From Xanthobacteraceae bacterium 501b (GTDB taxonomy: Bacteria; Pseudomonadota; Alphaproteobacteria; Rhizobiales; Xanthobacteraceae), in NCBI GenBank assembly GCA_000378025.1, contig KB899087.1, forward strand, positions 4,018,501 through 4,082,500: 64,000 bases of DNA. Direction: 5' to 3'. The notes below the pieces were generated by a model that searched no databases, was not told the origin of the DNA, and saw only the letters and a program-made list of their open reading frames with translations. Every line of letters begins with the position of its first letter. The first letter of the stretch is position 1. Positions 19,902 through 29,842 of the stretch are shown here, in pieces. The position numbers and the translations under genes were made by a program.

Positions 19902-22535
19902 TCAGGCGACGACATTCACAATCCTTTGCGGCACCACGATGATACGCTTCGGGGCGCGCCCGTCGAGTGCCTGCGCGATGAGATCGAGGGCGAGCACCGC
20001 CTTCTCCACCTCGGCGGGGCTGGCATCCTTCGGCACCACGATCTCGCCGCGCCGCTTGCCATTGATCTGAATCGGCAGCGTAACGGTGTCGTCGACCAGC
20101 AGATCGGCCTCGACCTGCGGCCAGCCGGCCTCGGCCATCAGCCCGGTGCCTGCCAGCACCTGGCCGCATTCCTCGGCGAGGTGCGGCACCATGGGCGCCA
20201 CCACGGCGGCGAGGAAGGTCGCGGCCTCGCGCAGGGCGAAGGCGAGATCGGGCGCCACCGTGCCGGAAGCCGCGCCGGTGCGGGCGCTGGAGAGCGCCTC
20301 GGCGAACACATTGGCGAAGGCGTGCACCCGCGCCACGGCGACATTGAAGCGCAGCCGCTCGATATCCTCCGCCACCTGCGCCGCCAGCCGGTGTGAGGCC
20401 CGGCGCAGGGCGATCGATTCGGTGCCGAAATCAGCCGGCCGTGCCACAGGGTCCGGCGCCAGCGCCACCGCGTCGCCCACCAGGCGCCACAGCCGCTGGA
20501 CAAAGCGCCAGGCGCCCTCGATGCCGGCGCTGGTCCATTCGCTGTCGCGCTCGGGCGGGGTGTCGGCGAGCATGAACCAGCGGGCGCAATCGACGCCATA
20601 GGTGTCGGCGACGATCTCCGGCGGCACCACGTTCTTCTTCGACTTCGACATCTTCTCCGGCGCGCCGATGGTGACGGGCTCGCCCGTGCCCACCTTCACC
20701 GGCCGGCCCTCGCCGTCGCGCTCGACCTCCTCGGGGAACAGCCAGCGGCCTTCGGCGTCCTTGTAGGTCTCGTGGACGATCATGCCTTGCGTGAACAGCC
20801 CGGCGAAGGGTTCGGCCACCGAGACGCGGCCGAGCTTCTTCAGCGTGCGGATGAAGAAGCGGGAATAGAGCAGATGCAGGATCGCGTGCTCGATGCCGCC
20901 AATATACTGGTCCACCGCCAGCCACTGGTCGGCGGCGCCCTTCTGCAGCGGCGCGGTGCCGGGCTCGGCGGCGAAGCGGGCGAAATACCAGGACGAATCG
21001 ACAAAAGTGTCCATGGTGTCGGTCTCGCGCCGGGCCGGCGCGCCGCAGTTCGGGCAGTTCACATGCTTCCATGTGGGGTGCCGGTCCAGCGGGTTGCCCG
21101 GCTGGTCGAAGGTCACGTCCTCCGGCAGCTTCACGGGAAGCTGATCCTCGGGCACCGGCACCGGGCCGCAGCTGTCGCAATGGATGATCGGGATCGGGCA
21201 GCCCCAGTAGCGCTGGCGCGAAATGCCCCAGTCGCGCAGGCGGTAGTTCACCGCCCGAGCGCCGACGGGCGCGTTGCCGAGAATCTCGTTCTCCAGCCTC
21301 AGCGCCACCTTCTCCTTCGCCGCCGGCACGGTGAGCCCGTCGAGGAAGCCGGAATTGAACAGCACGCCCTCGCCCTCATAGGGGCCGTCCGCCACCGAGA
21401 AGCTGGCGGGATCGATATCGGGCGGCAGCACGACGGGCGTGATCGGCAGGCCGTATTTGCTGGCGAAATCATGGTCGCGCTGGTCATGCGCCGGGCAGCC
21501 GAAAATGGCGCCGGTGCCGTAGTCCATCAGCACGAAATTGGCGACATAGACCGGCAACTCCGGCCCGCCCAGCGGGTGGCGCACCTTCAGCCCGGTGTCG
21601 AAGCCCATCTTTTCCTGGGTCTCGATCTCGGCGGTAGAGGTGCCGCCGCGCCGGCATTCCTCGACGAAGCTCGCCAGCGCGGGATTGCTCGCCGCGAGCG
21701 TCTCGGTGAGGGGATGGCCGGGCGAGAGCGCCAGGAAGGCGGCGCCGAACAGCGTATCCGGCCGGGTGGTGTAGACCTTGATCTCGGTTGGCAGGCTTTC
21801 GGGCAGCCCCGCCGGCGCATCGGCCAGCACGAAGCGCACATGCAGCCCTTCGGAACGGCCGATCCAGTTGCGCTGCATCAGGCGCACCTTGTCGGGCCAG
21901 CGCTCCAGCGTGTCGAGCCCGGCGAGGAGTTCCTCGGAGGCATCGGAGATGCGGAAGAACCACTGCGCCAGCTTGCGCCGCTCCACCAGCGCGCCGGAAC
22001 GCCAGCCACGCCCGTCGATCACCTGCTCATTGGCGAGCACGGTGTTGTCGACCGGGTCCCAATTGACCTCGCTCTCGCGGCGATAGGCGAAGCCGCCCTT
22101 GAGGAAATCGAGGAAGATGCGCTGCTGCTCGCCATAATAGGAGACGTCGCAGGTGGCGATCTCGCGCGACCAGTCGAGCGAGAGGCCGAGCAGCTTCAGC
22201 TGCTCGCGCATGGTGGCGATGTTCTCGTAGGTCCACTTGCCCGGATGGGTCTTGCGCTCGATCGCGGCGTTCTCCGCCGGCAGGCCGAAGGCATCCCAGC
22301 CCATGGGGTGCAGGACATTGAAGCCCTTCATGCGCTTGAAGCGCGCCACCACGTCGCCCATCACATAGTTGCGGCCATGGCCGATATGGATGCGCCCCGA
22401 GGGGTAGGGGAACATTTCGAGCACGTAGTATTTGGGACGCGGATCGTCGTTGCGGGTGCGGTAGATCCCGCGTTCGTCCCAGATCTTCTGCCAGCGGGGC
22501 TCGGCCTCGCGGGCGTTGTAGCGCTCGGTGCTCAT
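19902..22535 (-). CDS. leuS: Leucyl-tRNA synthetase
   Basis: The product has 877 aa. This class I synthetase charges tRNA-Leu. The N-terminus [19 protein letters not shown] is typical. The HIGH motif is in [19 protein letters not shown] near residue 47, and the editing (CP1) domain contains [18 protein letters not shown] appears as EKMSKSKKN near residue 630. A longer open frame upstream (to 23459) is antisense to the YggS gene and is not real. It is the first gene of leuS-lptE-holA. Confidence 0.98.
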   Translation of the reverse strand: MSTERYNAREAEPRWQKIWDERGIYRTRNDDPRPKYYVLEMFPYPSGRIHIGHGRNYVMGDVVARFKRMKGFNVLHPMGWDAFGLPAENAAIERKTHPGKWTYENIATMREQLKLLGLSLDWSREIATCDVSYYGEQQRIFLDFLKGGFAYRRESEVNWDPVDNTVLANEQVIDGRGWRSGALVERRKLAQWFFRISDASEELLAGLDTLERWPDKVRLMQRNWIGRSEGLHVRFVLADAPAGLPESLPTEIKVYTTRPDTLFGAAFLALSPGHPLTETLAASNPALASFVEECRRGGTSTAEIETQEKMGFDTGLKVRHPLGGPELPVYVANFVLMDYGTGAIFGCPAHDQRDHDFASKYGLPITPVVLPPDIDPASFSVADGPYEGEGVLFNSGFLDGLTVPAAKEKVALRLENEILGNAPVGARAVNYRLRDWGISRQRYWGCPIPIIHCDSCGPVPVPEDQLPVKLPEDVTFDQPGNPLDRHPTWKHVNCPNCGAPARRETDTMDTFVDSSWYFARFAAEPGTAPLQKGAADQWLAVDQYIGGIEHAILHLLYSRFFIRTLKKLGRVSVAEPFAGLFTQGMIVHETYKDAEGRWLFPEEVERDGEGRPVKVGTGEPVTIGAPEKMSKSKKNVVPPEIVADTYGVDCARWFMLADTPPERDSEWTSAGIEGAWRFVQRLWRLVGDAVALAPDPVARPADFGTESIALRRASHRLAAQVAEDIERLRFNVAVARVHAFANVFAEALSSARTGAASGTVAPDLAFALREAATFLAAVVAPMVPHLAEECGQVLAGTGLMAEAGWPQVEADLLVDDTVTLPIQINGKRRGEIVVPKDASPAEVEKAVLALDLIAQALDGRAPKRIIVVPQRIVNVVA

Positions 22536-22767
22536 GAACAGGCTTCTTGGATCGGCAAACATCGAAAAAGGGGCGCAAACCTTCACGAAAAGGTTCACGG
22601 ATGGCGCCGGACTAGGCACCAAACCGCGTTCCCGGTCAACCTTTTCGCTGCGTTGCGGGGGAGGGCGGGCGCGGGCGGGGCGGCCCGGCGCATATTCACG
22701 CGCGCGCGCATTCCCGCGACGGTGCGATTGGCGTATCGAGGGCGTCGGGATCAGCAGGAGAGCCAGC

Positions 22768-23466
22768 ATGGAGCCGGACCGGACCGAGGACGTTTTTGCG
22801 CGCGAGGTCACCGCACGTCTCAACGAGGTGCGCGCGCGCATCGCCCAGGCCTGCGACGATGCCGGGCGCCCTCCCGCCAGCGTGCAGCTGGTCGCCGTCT
22901 CCAAGACCTTCGGGGCCGAGCATATCGCGCCCGTCATCAAAGCCGGCCAGCGCGTGTTCGGCGAGAACCGGGTGCAGGAATCGGCAGCGAAATGGCCGGC
23001 GCTGCGCGCGGCCCATCCCGATCTCGAACTGCACCTGATCGGTCCGCTGCAGAGCAACAAGGTGCGCGAGGCGCTCGCCCTTTTCGACGTGATCCAGACG
23101 CTGGACCGCCCCTCGCTCGCCGCCGCGCTGGCGAAGGAACTGCGCCGCGAGGGCGCCCCACCGGCGCCGCGCCTGCTGGTGCAAGTCAATACCGGCGAGG
23201 AGCCGCAAAAGGCCGGGGTCGCCCCCGGTGAGGTCGATGCGTTTCTGGCCGAATGCCGCGAGGTGCACGGGCTGGTGATCGACGGGCTGATGTGCATTCC
23301 CCCGGCCGACGAGCCGGCCGCGCCGCATTTCGCCCTGCTGGCGAAGATCGCCGCCCGCCACGGGCTGAAAACGCTCTCCATGGGCATGAGCGGCGATTTC
23401 GAGACCGCCATCACGCTGGGCGCCACCCATGTGCGGGTCGGCAGCGCCATTTTCGGCACCCGCTAG
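22768..23466 (+). CDS. YggS/PLPBP family pyridoxal 5'-phosphate homeostasis protein
   Basis: The product has 232 aa. The family binds PLP on a conserved lysine and buffers B6 and amino-acid metabolism, with no firm catalytic activity. [13 protein letters not shown] near residue 34 carries the PLP lysine. [28 protein letters not shown] and [23 protein letters not shown], with VGSAIFGTR at the end, are diagnostic. CAGGAGAG ahead of ATG 22768 gives the start. It is divergent from leuS. Confidence 0.95.
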   Translation: MEPDRTEDVFAREVTARLNEVRARIAQACDDAGRPPASVQLVAVSKTFGAEHIAPVIKAGQRVFGENRVQESAAKWPALRAAHPDLELHLIGPLQSNKVREALALFDVIQTLDRPSLAAALAKELRREGAPPAPRLLVQVNTGEEPQKAGVAPGEVDAFLAECREVHGLVIDGLMCIPPADEPAAPHFALLAKIAARHGLKTLSMGMSGDFETAITLGATHVRVGSAIFGTR

Positions 23467-23671
23467 GCGCCGCGCTCAGCAGACGGAGGCCCCGGCGTCC
23501 CAGCAGGAAGAAGCTGAGCCCGAACACGCCGGGCGCCCGTTCCAGCAGGTGCCAGAGCGCCGGCAGGCCGGAAAGGCCGCCAGATGCTGCGCAATCGCGG
23601 CGTTCGCCGCGCGGCCGCGCCGCCCGTCGATGATCTCAGGAGCCGCGCGTTTCCCGGGCCGGCGCGGCGCC

Positions 23672-24574
23672 TCAGCCGGCGCTCTCGGGCGTCCCCGGCG
23701 TGGCCGCGAGGTCGAGAAAGGCCTGCGCCGCCTTGGTGGCGTAGCGTTCGCGGTGGCGCAGCGAGAGGAAGGGGCGCGAGGGCAGGGGGTAGTCGATCAG
23801 CGCCATGGTGCCGGCGCGGATGGCGCCTTCCACCACGCGGCGCGAGATCACCGTCACCCCGCTGCCGGCCTCCACCGCCGCCCGCACCGCTTCATTGGAG
23901 GGATAGTCGAGCACGACGCGCAGCGCGCCGGGGGCAAGGCCCGCCTCCTGCAGATAGGATTCGAAGATGGCGCGGGTGCCCGATCCCGGCTCGCGCAGCA
24001 CCCAGGGGCCATCCGCCAGCTCGGCCGGGGAGGTGGGCGCCCGCCAGTGCCAGGGATGCGTCACCGGCGCCACCAGCACCATCTCGTCCTCGGCCACCGG
24101 CGCGGCGAGCAGCACCGGCGCCTCGACCTCCCCCTCGATGAAGCCGAGATCGGCGGCGCCGTCCTGCACCAGGGCGGCGACGAAATCGGTGTTGCCGATG
24201 ACGAGGCTCACCAGGACGCCGGGATAGCGGCGGCGGTAGCGCTCGATCAGCGGCGGCAGCCAGTAATTGGCGACCGTCTGGCTGCCCGCCAGCGCCAGCG
24301 ATCCGTGCACCAGCCCGGCGAGGTCGGCCAGCACCTTCTCGGCGGCGCTGGCGCGGGCGAGCACGGCGCGCGCCTCCGGCAGAAACAGCCGCCCCGCCTC
24401 GGTGAGCACGATGCCCCTGCCGACCCGGTCGAACAGCCTTGTGGCGTGGCGCGCCTCCAGCGCCGCGATCGCCGCGCTGGTGGCCGAGGGGGTGAGATGG
24501 ATGTCCCGCGCGCCCTGCGTGATGTGCTCGCGCTCGGCGACGGCAACGAAAATGCGTAGCTGCTCCAGGGTCAT
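23672..24574 (-). CDS. LysR-family transcriptional regulator, YeiE/CysL-like
   Basis: The product has 300 aa. The N-terminal winged helix-turn-helix covers residues 1-60 (MTLEQLRIFVAVAEREHITQ... then SAIAALEARHATRLFDRVGR). The rest is a two-lobe effector domain (LALAGSQTVANYWLPPLI, SNEAVRAAVEAGSGVTVIS). It starts 19 bases after the stop of the YeiH-like transporter gene on the same strand, the pairing seen for yeiE and yeiH in enterobacteria. It therefore probably regulates that transporter. The effector is unknown. Confidence 0.88.
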   Translation of the reverse strand: MTLEQLRIFVAVAEREHITQGARDIHLTPSATSAAIAALEARHATRLFDRVGRGIVLTEAGRLFLPEARAVLARASAAEKVLADLAGLVHGSLALAGSQTVANYWLPPLIERYRRRYPGVLVSLVIGNTDFVAALVQDGAADLGFIEGEVEAPVLLAAPVAEDEMVLVAPVTHPWHWRAPTSPAELADGPWVLREPGSGTRAIFESYLQEAGLAPGALRVVLDYPSNEAVRAAVEAGSGVTVISRRVVEGAIRAGTMALIDYPLPSRPFLSLRHRERYATKAAQAFLDLAATPGTPESAG

Positions 24575-24593
24575 CCGCCGTCCTCGGCCTCGC

Positions 24594-25631
24594 TCAGGCG
24601 GTCATCTTTACCAGAGCGAGGGCGAACAGGGCGATGAAGACGAAGCCGGCGAGGCCGAGAAGAAACGGCCGCAGCCCCTTGGCGCGCAGCTTGGCGATGT
24701 CGGTTTCCAGCCCCATCGCCGCCAGCGCCATGGAGAGCATGAAGGTGGTGGCCAGCACCAGCGCAGCTTTCATCTCCGCCGGCATCGTCACCACGCTGTT
24801 CAGCCCCACCATGGCGAGAAAGCCGAGCACGAACCACGGCATGGGCGGGCGGGCGCGGCTGGCACCATGGCCGAGCCGGGTGGCACGGCGGGCGGCGATG
24901 AGCCCGAGCCCGATCACCATCGGCGCCAGCAGCATCACGCGGGAGAGTTTTGCAATGGTGCCGAACTCGCCCGCGGCCGGCCCGCCCTGATAGGCGGCGG
25001 CCACCACCTGGGCGATCTCGTGGATCGAGGCGCCGGCCCACAGCCCATAGGCGTGCGGCGACAGGCCGAGCACGACCGGGAGCAGCGGATAAAGGAACAT
25101 CGCCACCGAGCCGAACACGGTGACGCAGGCCACCGCATAGGCGACATCCTCATCCGGCGCGCGCGTCACCGTATTGGTGGCGATCACCGCCGAGGCGCCG
25201 CAGATCGAGGTGCCGGCGGCGATCAGCTCGGCCAGCCCACGCTCGACCCCGATCAGCCGGCCGAACCAGGTGATGAAGAGGAAGGTGGCGACCAGCGTCA
25301 GCGCGATCACCGCGATGCCGGTGGCGCCCACTTCGGCGATCTGCGCGGCGGTGAGCTGGAGCCCGAGCAGCACGATGGCGGCGCGCAGGATGCGCCGCAT
25401 GGCGAAGGCGACGCCGGGCTTGGCCCGCACCGGCGTGCCGATGAGATTGTGGAAGCCGATGCCGATCATGATGGCGAGAATCATCGGGCTCAGCACCCCG
25501 ACCATGGGCAGCTGGCGCAGGCCGAAGGCGAGGCCGGCAATGCCCGCTGTCAGCGCGAGGCCGGGCAGGATCGCGGTGGGATGCGCCTTCGCCACCCTGT
25601 GGCCCTCGGCCCTCTCGACATGCGCGACCAT
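24594..25631 (-). CDS. YeiH/UPF0324 family putative anion (sulfate/sulfite-type) exporter
   Basis: The product has 345 aa and about ten predicted membrane helices. Motifs typical of the family are GISFHN-like [11 protein letters not shown], the repeated [13 protein letters not shown] loop and [15 protein letters not shown]. The family is annotated as a sulfate exporter, but direct biochemical evidence is limited. I chose ATG 25631 because AAGGGGAGACGC lies right before it; the longer frame to 25787 runs through the promoter. Sulfur genes (cysD-cysNC, sorAB) elsewhere in the window give mild support to a sulfur-anion role. Confidence 0.85.
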   Translation of the reverse strand: MVAHVERAEGHRVAKAHPTAILPGLALTAGIAGLAFGLRQLPMVGVLSPMILAIMIGIGFHNLIGTPVRAKPGVAFAMRRILRAAIVLLGLQLTAAQIAEVGATGIAVIALTLVATFLFITWFGRLIGVERGLAELIAAGTSICGASAVIATNTVTRAPDEDVAYAVACVTVFGSVAMFLYPLLPVVLGLSPHAYGLWAGASIHEIAQVVAAAYQGGPAAGEFGTIAKLSRVMLLAPMVIGLGLIAARRATRLGHGASRARPPMPWFVLGFLAMVGLNSVVTMPAEMKAALVLATTFMLSMALAAMGLETDIAKLRAKGLRPFLLGLAGFVFIALFALALVKMTA

Positions 25632-25675
25632 GATGCGTCTCCCCTTGCGGCAACGTCCCTTGATCGCAGGGGAAG

Positions 25676-25716
25676 ATCGTTCGATCCAGCGCATTATATC
25701 GCACAAATCGTTCGAT
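25676..25716. promoter_or_regulatory. Direct repeat of ATCGTTCGAT upstream of the YeiH-like gene
   Basis: The 10-bp sequence ATCGTTCGAT occurs at 25676-25685 and again at 25707-25716. The start-to-start distance is 31 bp, close to three helical turns. The sites lie 45-85 bases upstream of the transporter start, with an AT-rich GCATTATATCGCAC stretch between them. This is a plausible binding site for the adjacent LysR regulator. Confidence 0.5.
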
Positions 25717-25907
25717 AAAATCGGAGAGTTGAACGCATTGCCGCTGTCATCCCATGAGCGACGAAGACCAGGCATGGCACTGACCATTAGCGGCGAGGGC
25801 GGTCTGGGGCGCAGACCATGCCCGGCGCTGACCCTCGACTTTCCTCTCCCCCACGGGGAGAGGGAGAAGAACGCCCCACCCCTCCGTCATCCGTCCCGCC
25901 TACCATC

Positions 25908-25989
25908 GTCATCTCCGGGCTTGACCCGGGATCCCCGGCTTGGCGCGGCCGGACGGCTGGATCCCCGGGTCAAGCCCGGGATGACGGCC
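25908..25989. repeat. Dispersed palindromic repeat pair, copy 2
   Basis: CGTCATCTCCGGGCTTGACC... at 25908-25938 faces its inverted partner ending GGGATGACGG at about 25961-25989. The cores GGGCTTGACCCGGG and CCCGGGTCAAGCCCGGG are themselves palindromic. The design is the same as that of the element at 7201-7293. It lies in the 660-bp gap between the YeiH-like gene and tRNA-Thr, in which I see no gene. Confidence 0.75.
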
Positions 25990-26062
25990 GGAAGGCGGAT
26001 ATGGGAGCGAGGTGCGCTGGTCCTGCGTGCTCCAGTTTGCCCTCTCCGTCCCAACCGTTCCC

Positions 26063-26150
26063 CCTCATGGCCGGGCTCGACCCGGCCACCCAGACTTGGG
26101 CTGAGAGGGGGCGGGACCGCTGGGTCCCCGGGTCAGGTCCGGGGATGAGG
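26063..26150. repeat. Dispersed palindromic repeat pair, copy 3
   Basis: CCTCATGGCCGGGCTCGACC... at 26063-26093 pairs with the inverted module CTGGGTCCCCGGGTCAGGTC... at 26120-26150. It is adjacent to copy 2, which gives a tandem of two such elements. Confidence 0.7.
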
Positions 26151-26291
26151 GAGTGCGTGTGGTCCGCCTCGCTCCCTGGAGGGACGAGCCGCGCGTCGCG
26201 GAGATGGGCGTGCGGCAGAAAGGGGGGCGTGATGCTTATACGGGGAAGGGTCTTGCGGCCATAAGGCGCCGGAACGGCGCGGAGGCGGAAA

Positions 26292-26367
26292 TGGTGCCGC
26301 TTGTCAGACTCGAACTGACGACCTCCGCATTACGAATGCGATGCTCTACCAACTGAGCTAAAGCGGC
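26292..26367 (-). tRNA. tRNA-Thr (anticodon CGU)
   Basis: The 76-nt complement reads GCCGCTT at its 5' end and AAGCGGCACCA at its 3' end, which pair as the acceptor stem with an encoded CCA. The D-arm is AGCTCAGTTGGTAGAGC, the anticodon loop is TTCGTAA, giving anticodon CGT, and the T-arm contains GTTCGAGTC. Confidence 0.95.
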
Positions 26368-26498
26368 ACGCGCGGCTCTGATAGCCGCGAAGCGCGGCTT
26401 TTTCAAGCGGGCGGCGGCCTCAGCCGCGCGCATTGCCGGCGAAAGTGCTTCCGCCGGCCCCTGCGGGGCTTTTCCGCCAAGCCCCGCGCCAGCCCCGA

Positions 26499-27491
26499 TC
26501 AGCCCCAGGGCCCGCGACGCTCTCCGCCGCCGGCGTCGCGGCGGCCCCAGGGATTGCCCGACCGGCGGCTCGAGAGCCGCGCCGTGCCGGACCCCGCCCA
26601 CGGCCCGCTTTGCGGTGCGGTGGTGGAGGCATAGCCGCCGCTCGCGCCCATCTGCTGCGCCAGCGCCTGCAGCGCGGCGATGCGGTTCTCGGTGGCGGGG
26701 TGGGTGGAGAACAGGCTGTCCATTCGCTCGCCGGACAGAGGGTTGATGATGAACATGTGCGCGGTGGCCGGGTTGTGCTCGGCCGGCATGTTCGGCACGG
26801 CGTGCGCGGCATTGGAAATCTTCGCCAGCGCCGAGGCGAGCCACATCGGCTGGCCGCAGATCTCAGCCCCCAGCTTGTCCGCCTCATATTCGCGCGAGCG
26901 CGACACCGCCATCTGCACCACCATGGCGGCGAGCGGGGCGAGGATCATCATCGCGATGGTGCCGATAATGCCGAAGCCGCTATTATTGTTGCGGTTGCCG
27001 CCAAAAATCATCGCGAAGTTCGCCAGCATGGAAATGGCGCCCGCCAGCGTGGCGGTGATGGTCATGGTCAGCGTGTCGTAGTTTTTCACATGCGCCAGCT
27101 CATGCGCCATGACGCCGGCGACTTCCTCGCGGGAGAGCGAATTGAGCAGGCCGGTGGTGGCGGCCACCGCCGCATTGGCCGGGTTGCGGCCGGTGGCGAA
27201 GGCGTTGGGTTGCGGGTTGTCCATGATGTAGACGCGCGGCATCGGCAGCTGCGCCCGGGCGGCCAGCTCCTCCACCATGGAATAGTAATCGGGCGCGCTG
27301 GCACGGTCGACCTCGCGGGCGCCGTACATCGACAGCACCATGCGGTCGGAATTCCAGTAGCTGAACACATTCATGCCGGCCGCCACCAGCAGCGCGATCA
27401 GCATGCCGCCCTGGCCGCCGATCATGAAGCCGACGCCCATGAACAGCGCCGTCATGCCCGCGAGCAGGATCGCCGTACGGAAATAGTTCAT
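26499..27491 (-). CDS. htpX: Zinc metalloprotease HtpX homologue
   Basis: The product has 330 aa. HtpX is an inner-membrane M48 protease for membrane-protein quality control. The zinc motif is HELAH in [15 protein letters not shown], and the third ligand is the glutamate in [13 protein letters not shown]. Membrane helices lie near residues 5-40 and around 145-195. The C-terminal 40 residues are a Gly/Arg/Ser-rich tail ([16 protein letters not shown]) that the core family lacks. ATG 27491 is chosen because [17 protein letters not shown] is the family N-terminus. Confidence 0.95.
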   Translation of the reverse strand: MNYFRTAILLAGMTALFMGVGFMIGGQGGMLIALLVAAGMNVFSYWNSDRMVLSMYGAREVDRASAPDYYSMVEELAARAQLPMPRVYIMDNPQPNAFATGRNPANAAVAATTGLLNSLSREEVAGVMAHELAHVKNYDTLTMTITATLAGAISMLANFAMIFGGNRNNNSGFGIIGTIAMMILAPLAAMVVQMAVSRSREYEADKLGAEICGQPMWLASALAKISNAAHAVPNMPAEHNPATAHMFIINPLSGERMDSLFSTHPATENRIAALQALAQQMGASGGYASTTAPQSGPWAGSGTARLSSRRSGNPWGRRDAGGGERRGPWG

Positions 27492-27662
27492 CGTTCCCTC
27501 ATCCGCCGCAGGGTGCGGCCTGTCGGTCCAGAAAATGGGATGGTCCCGGCGGGCGCGCAAGATTGCCGGCCCGATCGCCGGCAGCATCGCCCGCGCGCAT
27601 CATGCCGTTGCGGGAGGTCGCCGCCCTTGACGCGGGCCGGGGGGCGGTGGTTCCAATGAGGC

Positions 27663-27911
27663 ATGAGCCAGATTGATCACACTGCACCGACACTCCACCT
27701 CACTGGCCTCACTGGTCAGTCCGATGGCGCCGATTCGGCCGCCCCGCGCCGGCCGCTTTCCCCCGCCGCCGAACGGGCGCTGGCCGAGGCCGCCGCCCGC
27801 CGCGCCGCCGCCACCCCGGTGGCCGGGCCTAGGGAAATCGATGGCCGAAACGGGCCGGAGCCGGTGCGCTATGGCGACTGGGAAGTGAAGGGAATCGCGA
27901 CGGATTTCTAG
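27663..27911 (+). CDS. DUF1674 / SDHAF4-like succinate dehydrogenase assembly factor
   Basis: The product has 82 aa. The C-terminal motif EIDGRNGPEPVRYGDWEVKG with the end IATDF is diagnostic for DUF1674, the bacterial relative of mitochondrial SDHAF4, which protects the flavinylated SdhA subunit during assembly. The N-terminal half is low-complexity, Ala/Pro/Arg-rich. It stands alone between htpX and arfB, with no sdh genes in the window. Confidence 0.85.
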   Translation: MSQIDHTAPTLHLTGLTGQSDGADSAAPRRPLSPAAERALAEAAARRAAATPVAGPREIDGRNGPEPVRYGDWEVKGIATDF

Positions 27912-27931
27912 GGGGTTAGGGCGGGTGCGCC

Positions 27932-28360
27932 CTATTCGTCCGGTCCGCCGGGCCGGTCGCGGCGCAGCGATTTGACCCCCGCCCGCTTGGCCTTGCCCTC
28001 CAGCCGGCGGATTTTCGAGCCGAGCGTCGGGCGGGTCGGGCGGCGGGTGATCGGCACGATCGCCGCCTCGCGCACCAATTCGACCAGCCGGGCCAGCGCA
28101 TCCGCCCGATTCTGCTCCTGCGTCCGGTAGCGCTGGGCCACCAGAACCAGCACGCCCTCCTTGGTCAGGCGTCGCCCGGCGAGGCGGGAGAGGCGCTCTT
28201 TCACGTGATCCGCCAAGGTCTTGGAGCCGCGCACGTCGAAGCGCAGCTGCACCGCGCTTGACACTTTGTTGACGTTCTGGCCGCCCGGACCGGAGGCGCG
28301 AACGAAGGTTTCCTCGATCTCGTCCTCGTCGAGCCAGACCCGCGGCGTGACCGGAATCAT
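27932..28360 (-). CDS. arfB: Alternative ribosome-rescue factor ArfB (peptidyl-tRNA hydrolase YaeJ)
   Basis: The product has 142 aa. ArfB frees ribosomes stalled on non-stop mRNA by hydrolysing peptidyl-tRNA. The GGQ catalytic loop is in ASGPGGQNVNKVSSAVQLRF near residue 25. The basic C-terminal tail (RRLEGKAKRAGVKSLRRDRP) that inserts in the mRNA channel is present. It shares an ATGA overlap with the upstream cyclic-nucleotide-binding gene, so the two are translationally coupled. Confidence 0.95.
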   Translation of the reverse strand: MIPVTPRVWLDEDEIEETFVRASGPGGQNVNKVSSAVQLRFDVRGSKTLADHVKERLSRLAGRRLTKEGVLVLVAQRYRTQEQNRADALARLVELVREAAIVPITRRPTRPTLGSKIRRLEGKAKRAGVKSLRRDRPGGPDE

Positions 28361-28842
28361 GGCCGCCGCAGGTCCTCGATCGCCTCCAGCCGCTCGCGCA
28401 CCCGTTCGAGATCGGCAAGGGTGGCGGAGACGCGCTCGCTCAGCCGCTGCGTCAGCTCGCGGGCGGCGTCGGGATAGCTTTCCAGCGTGCGCAGGAACAT
28501 GTTGCGGGGAATACGCAAAACCTCCGCCGGCTCCAGCGCGGTGGCGGTGGCGGGCCGCCGCGTCTCGGTGAGCAGCGCCATTTCGCCGATCAGCGCCCCT
28601 TCGCCGACGCGCGCGCTCTGCCCCGGCCGGGCCGCCAAATGCGGGTCGTCCGGCGCGACCGCCAGGCTGCCCTCCTGCACCACATAGGCGCAATCGGCCG
28701 GCTCCCCCTCGTGGAAAAGCACCTGCCCGCGTGTCAGCGCGAAATGCTCGACGCTGATGGCGATAACGCGCAAAGCCTCACGCCCCATCAATGCGAGCGT
28801 CGGCACACGTTCCAGAAAGGCGATGTCGTCCTCGATGGACAT
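28357..28842 (-). CDS. Cyclic-nucleotide-binding domain protein (Crp/Fnr-type sensor without HTH)
   Basis: The product has 161 aa. A single cNMP-binding beta-roll covers residues 10-120: FHEGEPADCAYVVQEGSLAV, then GALIGEMALLTETRRPATAT, which corresponds to the phosphate-binding cassette with its glutamate and arginine. A helical C-terminus (residues 120-155, ERVSATLADLERVRERLEAI) looks like a coiled coil. There is no DNA-binding domain, so it is a stand-alone sensor. It is coupled to arfB. Confidence 0.85.
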   Translation of the reverse strand: MSIEDDIAFLERVPTLALMGREALRVIAISVEHFALTRGQVLFHEGEPADCAYVVQEGSLAVAPDDPHLAARPGQSARVGEGALIGEMALLTETRRPATATALEPAEVLRIPRNMFLRTLESYPDAARELTQRLSERVSATLADLERVRERLEAIEDLRRP

Positions 28843-28884
28843 TCGGCGGGCGAAACTCCAAGGCAGGACGAATCAATCGGCCTG

Positions 28885-29571
28885 TCAGGGCAGCAATTTG
28901 TACCCCCCAGCCTCGGTGGCAAGCAGGCTGGGGTGAGACGGGTCCTTCTCAATCTTCTGGCGCAGGCGATATATATGCGTCTCAAGGGTATGCGTCGTCA
29001 CGCCTGAATTATAGCCCCAGACTTCTTGCAACAGTATTTCGCGCGCCACCGGCTTCTTTCCCGCCCGATAGAGGTAACGAAGTATGGCGGTTTCTTTTTC
29101 GGTGAGGCGAATCTTGGAGTTGCGCTCGGTCACCAGCATCTTGGCGCCGGGCCGGAACGTGTAGGGCCCGATGGTGAACACCGCGTCCTCGCTCGCCTCA
29201 TGCGAGCGCATCTGAGCCCGGATGCGGGCGAGCAGCACGGCGAAGCGGAACGGCTTGGCGACGTAGTCATTGGCGCCGGCTTCCAGCCCCATGATGGTGT
29301 CGCTGTCGGTGTCGTGGCCCGTGAGCATGATCACCGGCGCCTTGAAGCCGTTCTGCCGCATCACGCGCACGGCTTCCCGGCCGTCCTTATCCGGCAGGCC
29401 GACATCCATCAGCACCAGATCGACCCGTGTCGATTCGACTTCGCTGATGGCGGCCGTGGCGCTGTCGACCGAGACCACTTCGAATTCGTCATAGAGCGAG
29501 AGCTGCTCGACCAGCGCTTCGCGCAGATCCTTGTCGTCATCGACCACCAAAACTCGCAGAGCGTTCGCCAT
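28885..29571 (-). CDS. OmpR/PhoB-family response regulator, CenR-like
   Basis: The product has 228 aa. The receiver domain has the acidic pocket VVDDDKDLREAL, the phospho-acceptor Asp in LVLMDVGLPDKDGREA (about residue 55), Thr in MLTGHDTDSD and Lys in YVAKPFRF. The C-terminal winged helix contains KIRLTEKETAILRYLYRAG and TTHTLETHIYRLRQKIEKD. From memory, the sequence pattern is closest to the alphaproteobacterial CenR envelope regulator; I am fairly, not fully, sure. No histidine kinase is adjacent, so it is an orphan here. Confidence 0.88.
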   Translation of the reverse strand: MANALRVLVVDDDKDLREALVEQLSLYDEFEVVSVDSATAAISEVESTRVDLVLMDVGLPDKDGREAVRVMRQNGFKAPVIMLTGHDTDSDTIMGLEAGANDYVAKPFRFAVLLARIRAQMRSHEASEDAVFTIGPYTFRPGAKMLVTERNSKIRLTEKETAILRYLYRAGKKPVAREILLQEVWGYNSGVTTHTLETHIYRLRQKIEKDPSHPSLLATEAGGYKLLP

Positions 29572-29842
29572 ATCGCTTTCCCGAATATCCGCGTTCCCGA
29601 GAGGCCGCTGGCCGAAGCCCTTGTCCGTGGCGCCTCGCGCGTCCACTCTCACGCAAGGCTGGAGTGAAATGCCGTATGTCCCGAGTAGGCAGGCGAAACG
29701 CATTCGGCAAGCGCCGAGCACTTGCGAGACGAAGGTGCTGCCGGTTCGTGACGTGATCGTGAACGGAAATGGCGTGAAGAAGAAGACCCTTCGCACAGAA
29801 ACACACGGGAAATCCCGCTTCGCCTCCCGCCTGCGTGTCGCC

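Noticed and set aside
20772..23231. Plus-strand open frame of about 820 codons opposite leuS
   Set aside because: Antisense to leuS; no domain pattern, composition typical of a complementary frame.
23467..23671. Minus-strand reading with hydrophobic pieces such as WHLLERAPGVFGLSFFLLG
   Set aside because: No start, no recognisable family; too short to call a relic with confidence.
28197..28212. TTTCACGTGATC inside arfB resembling parS
   Set aside because: Only 12 of 16 positions match and the right arm is broken; it is 12 kb beyond the clustered sites.
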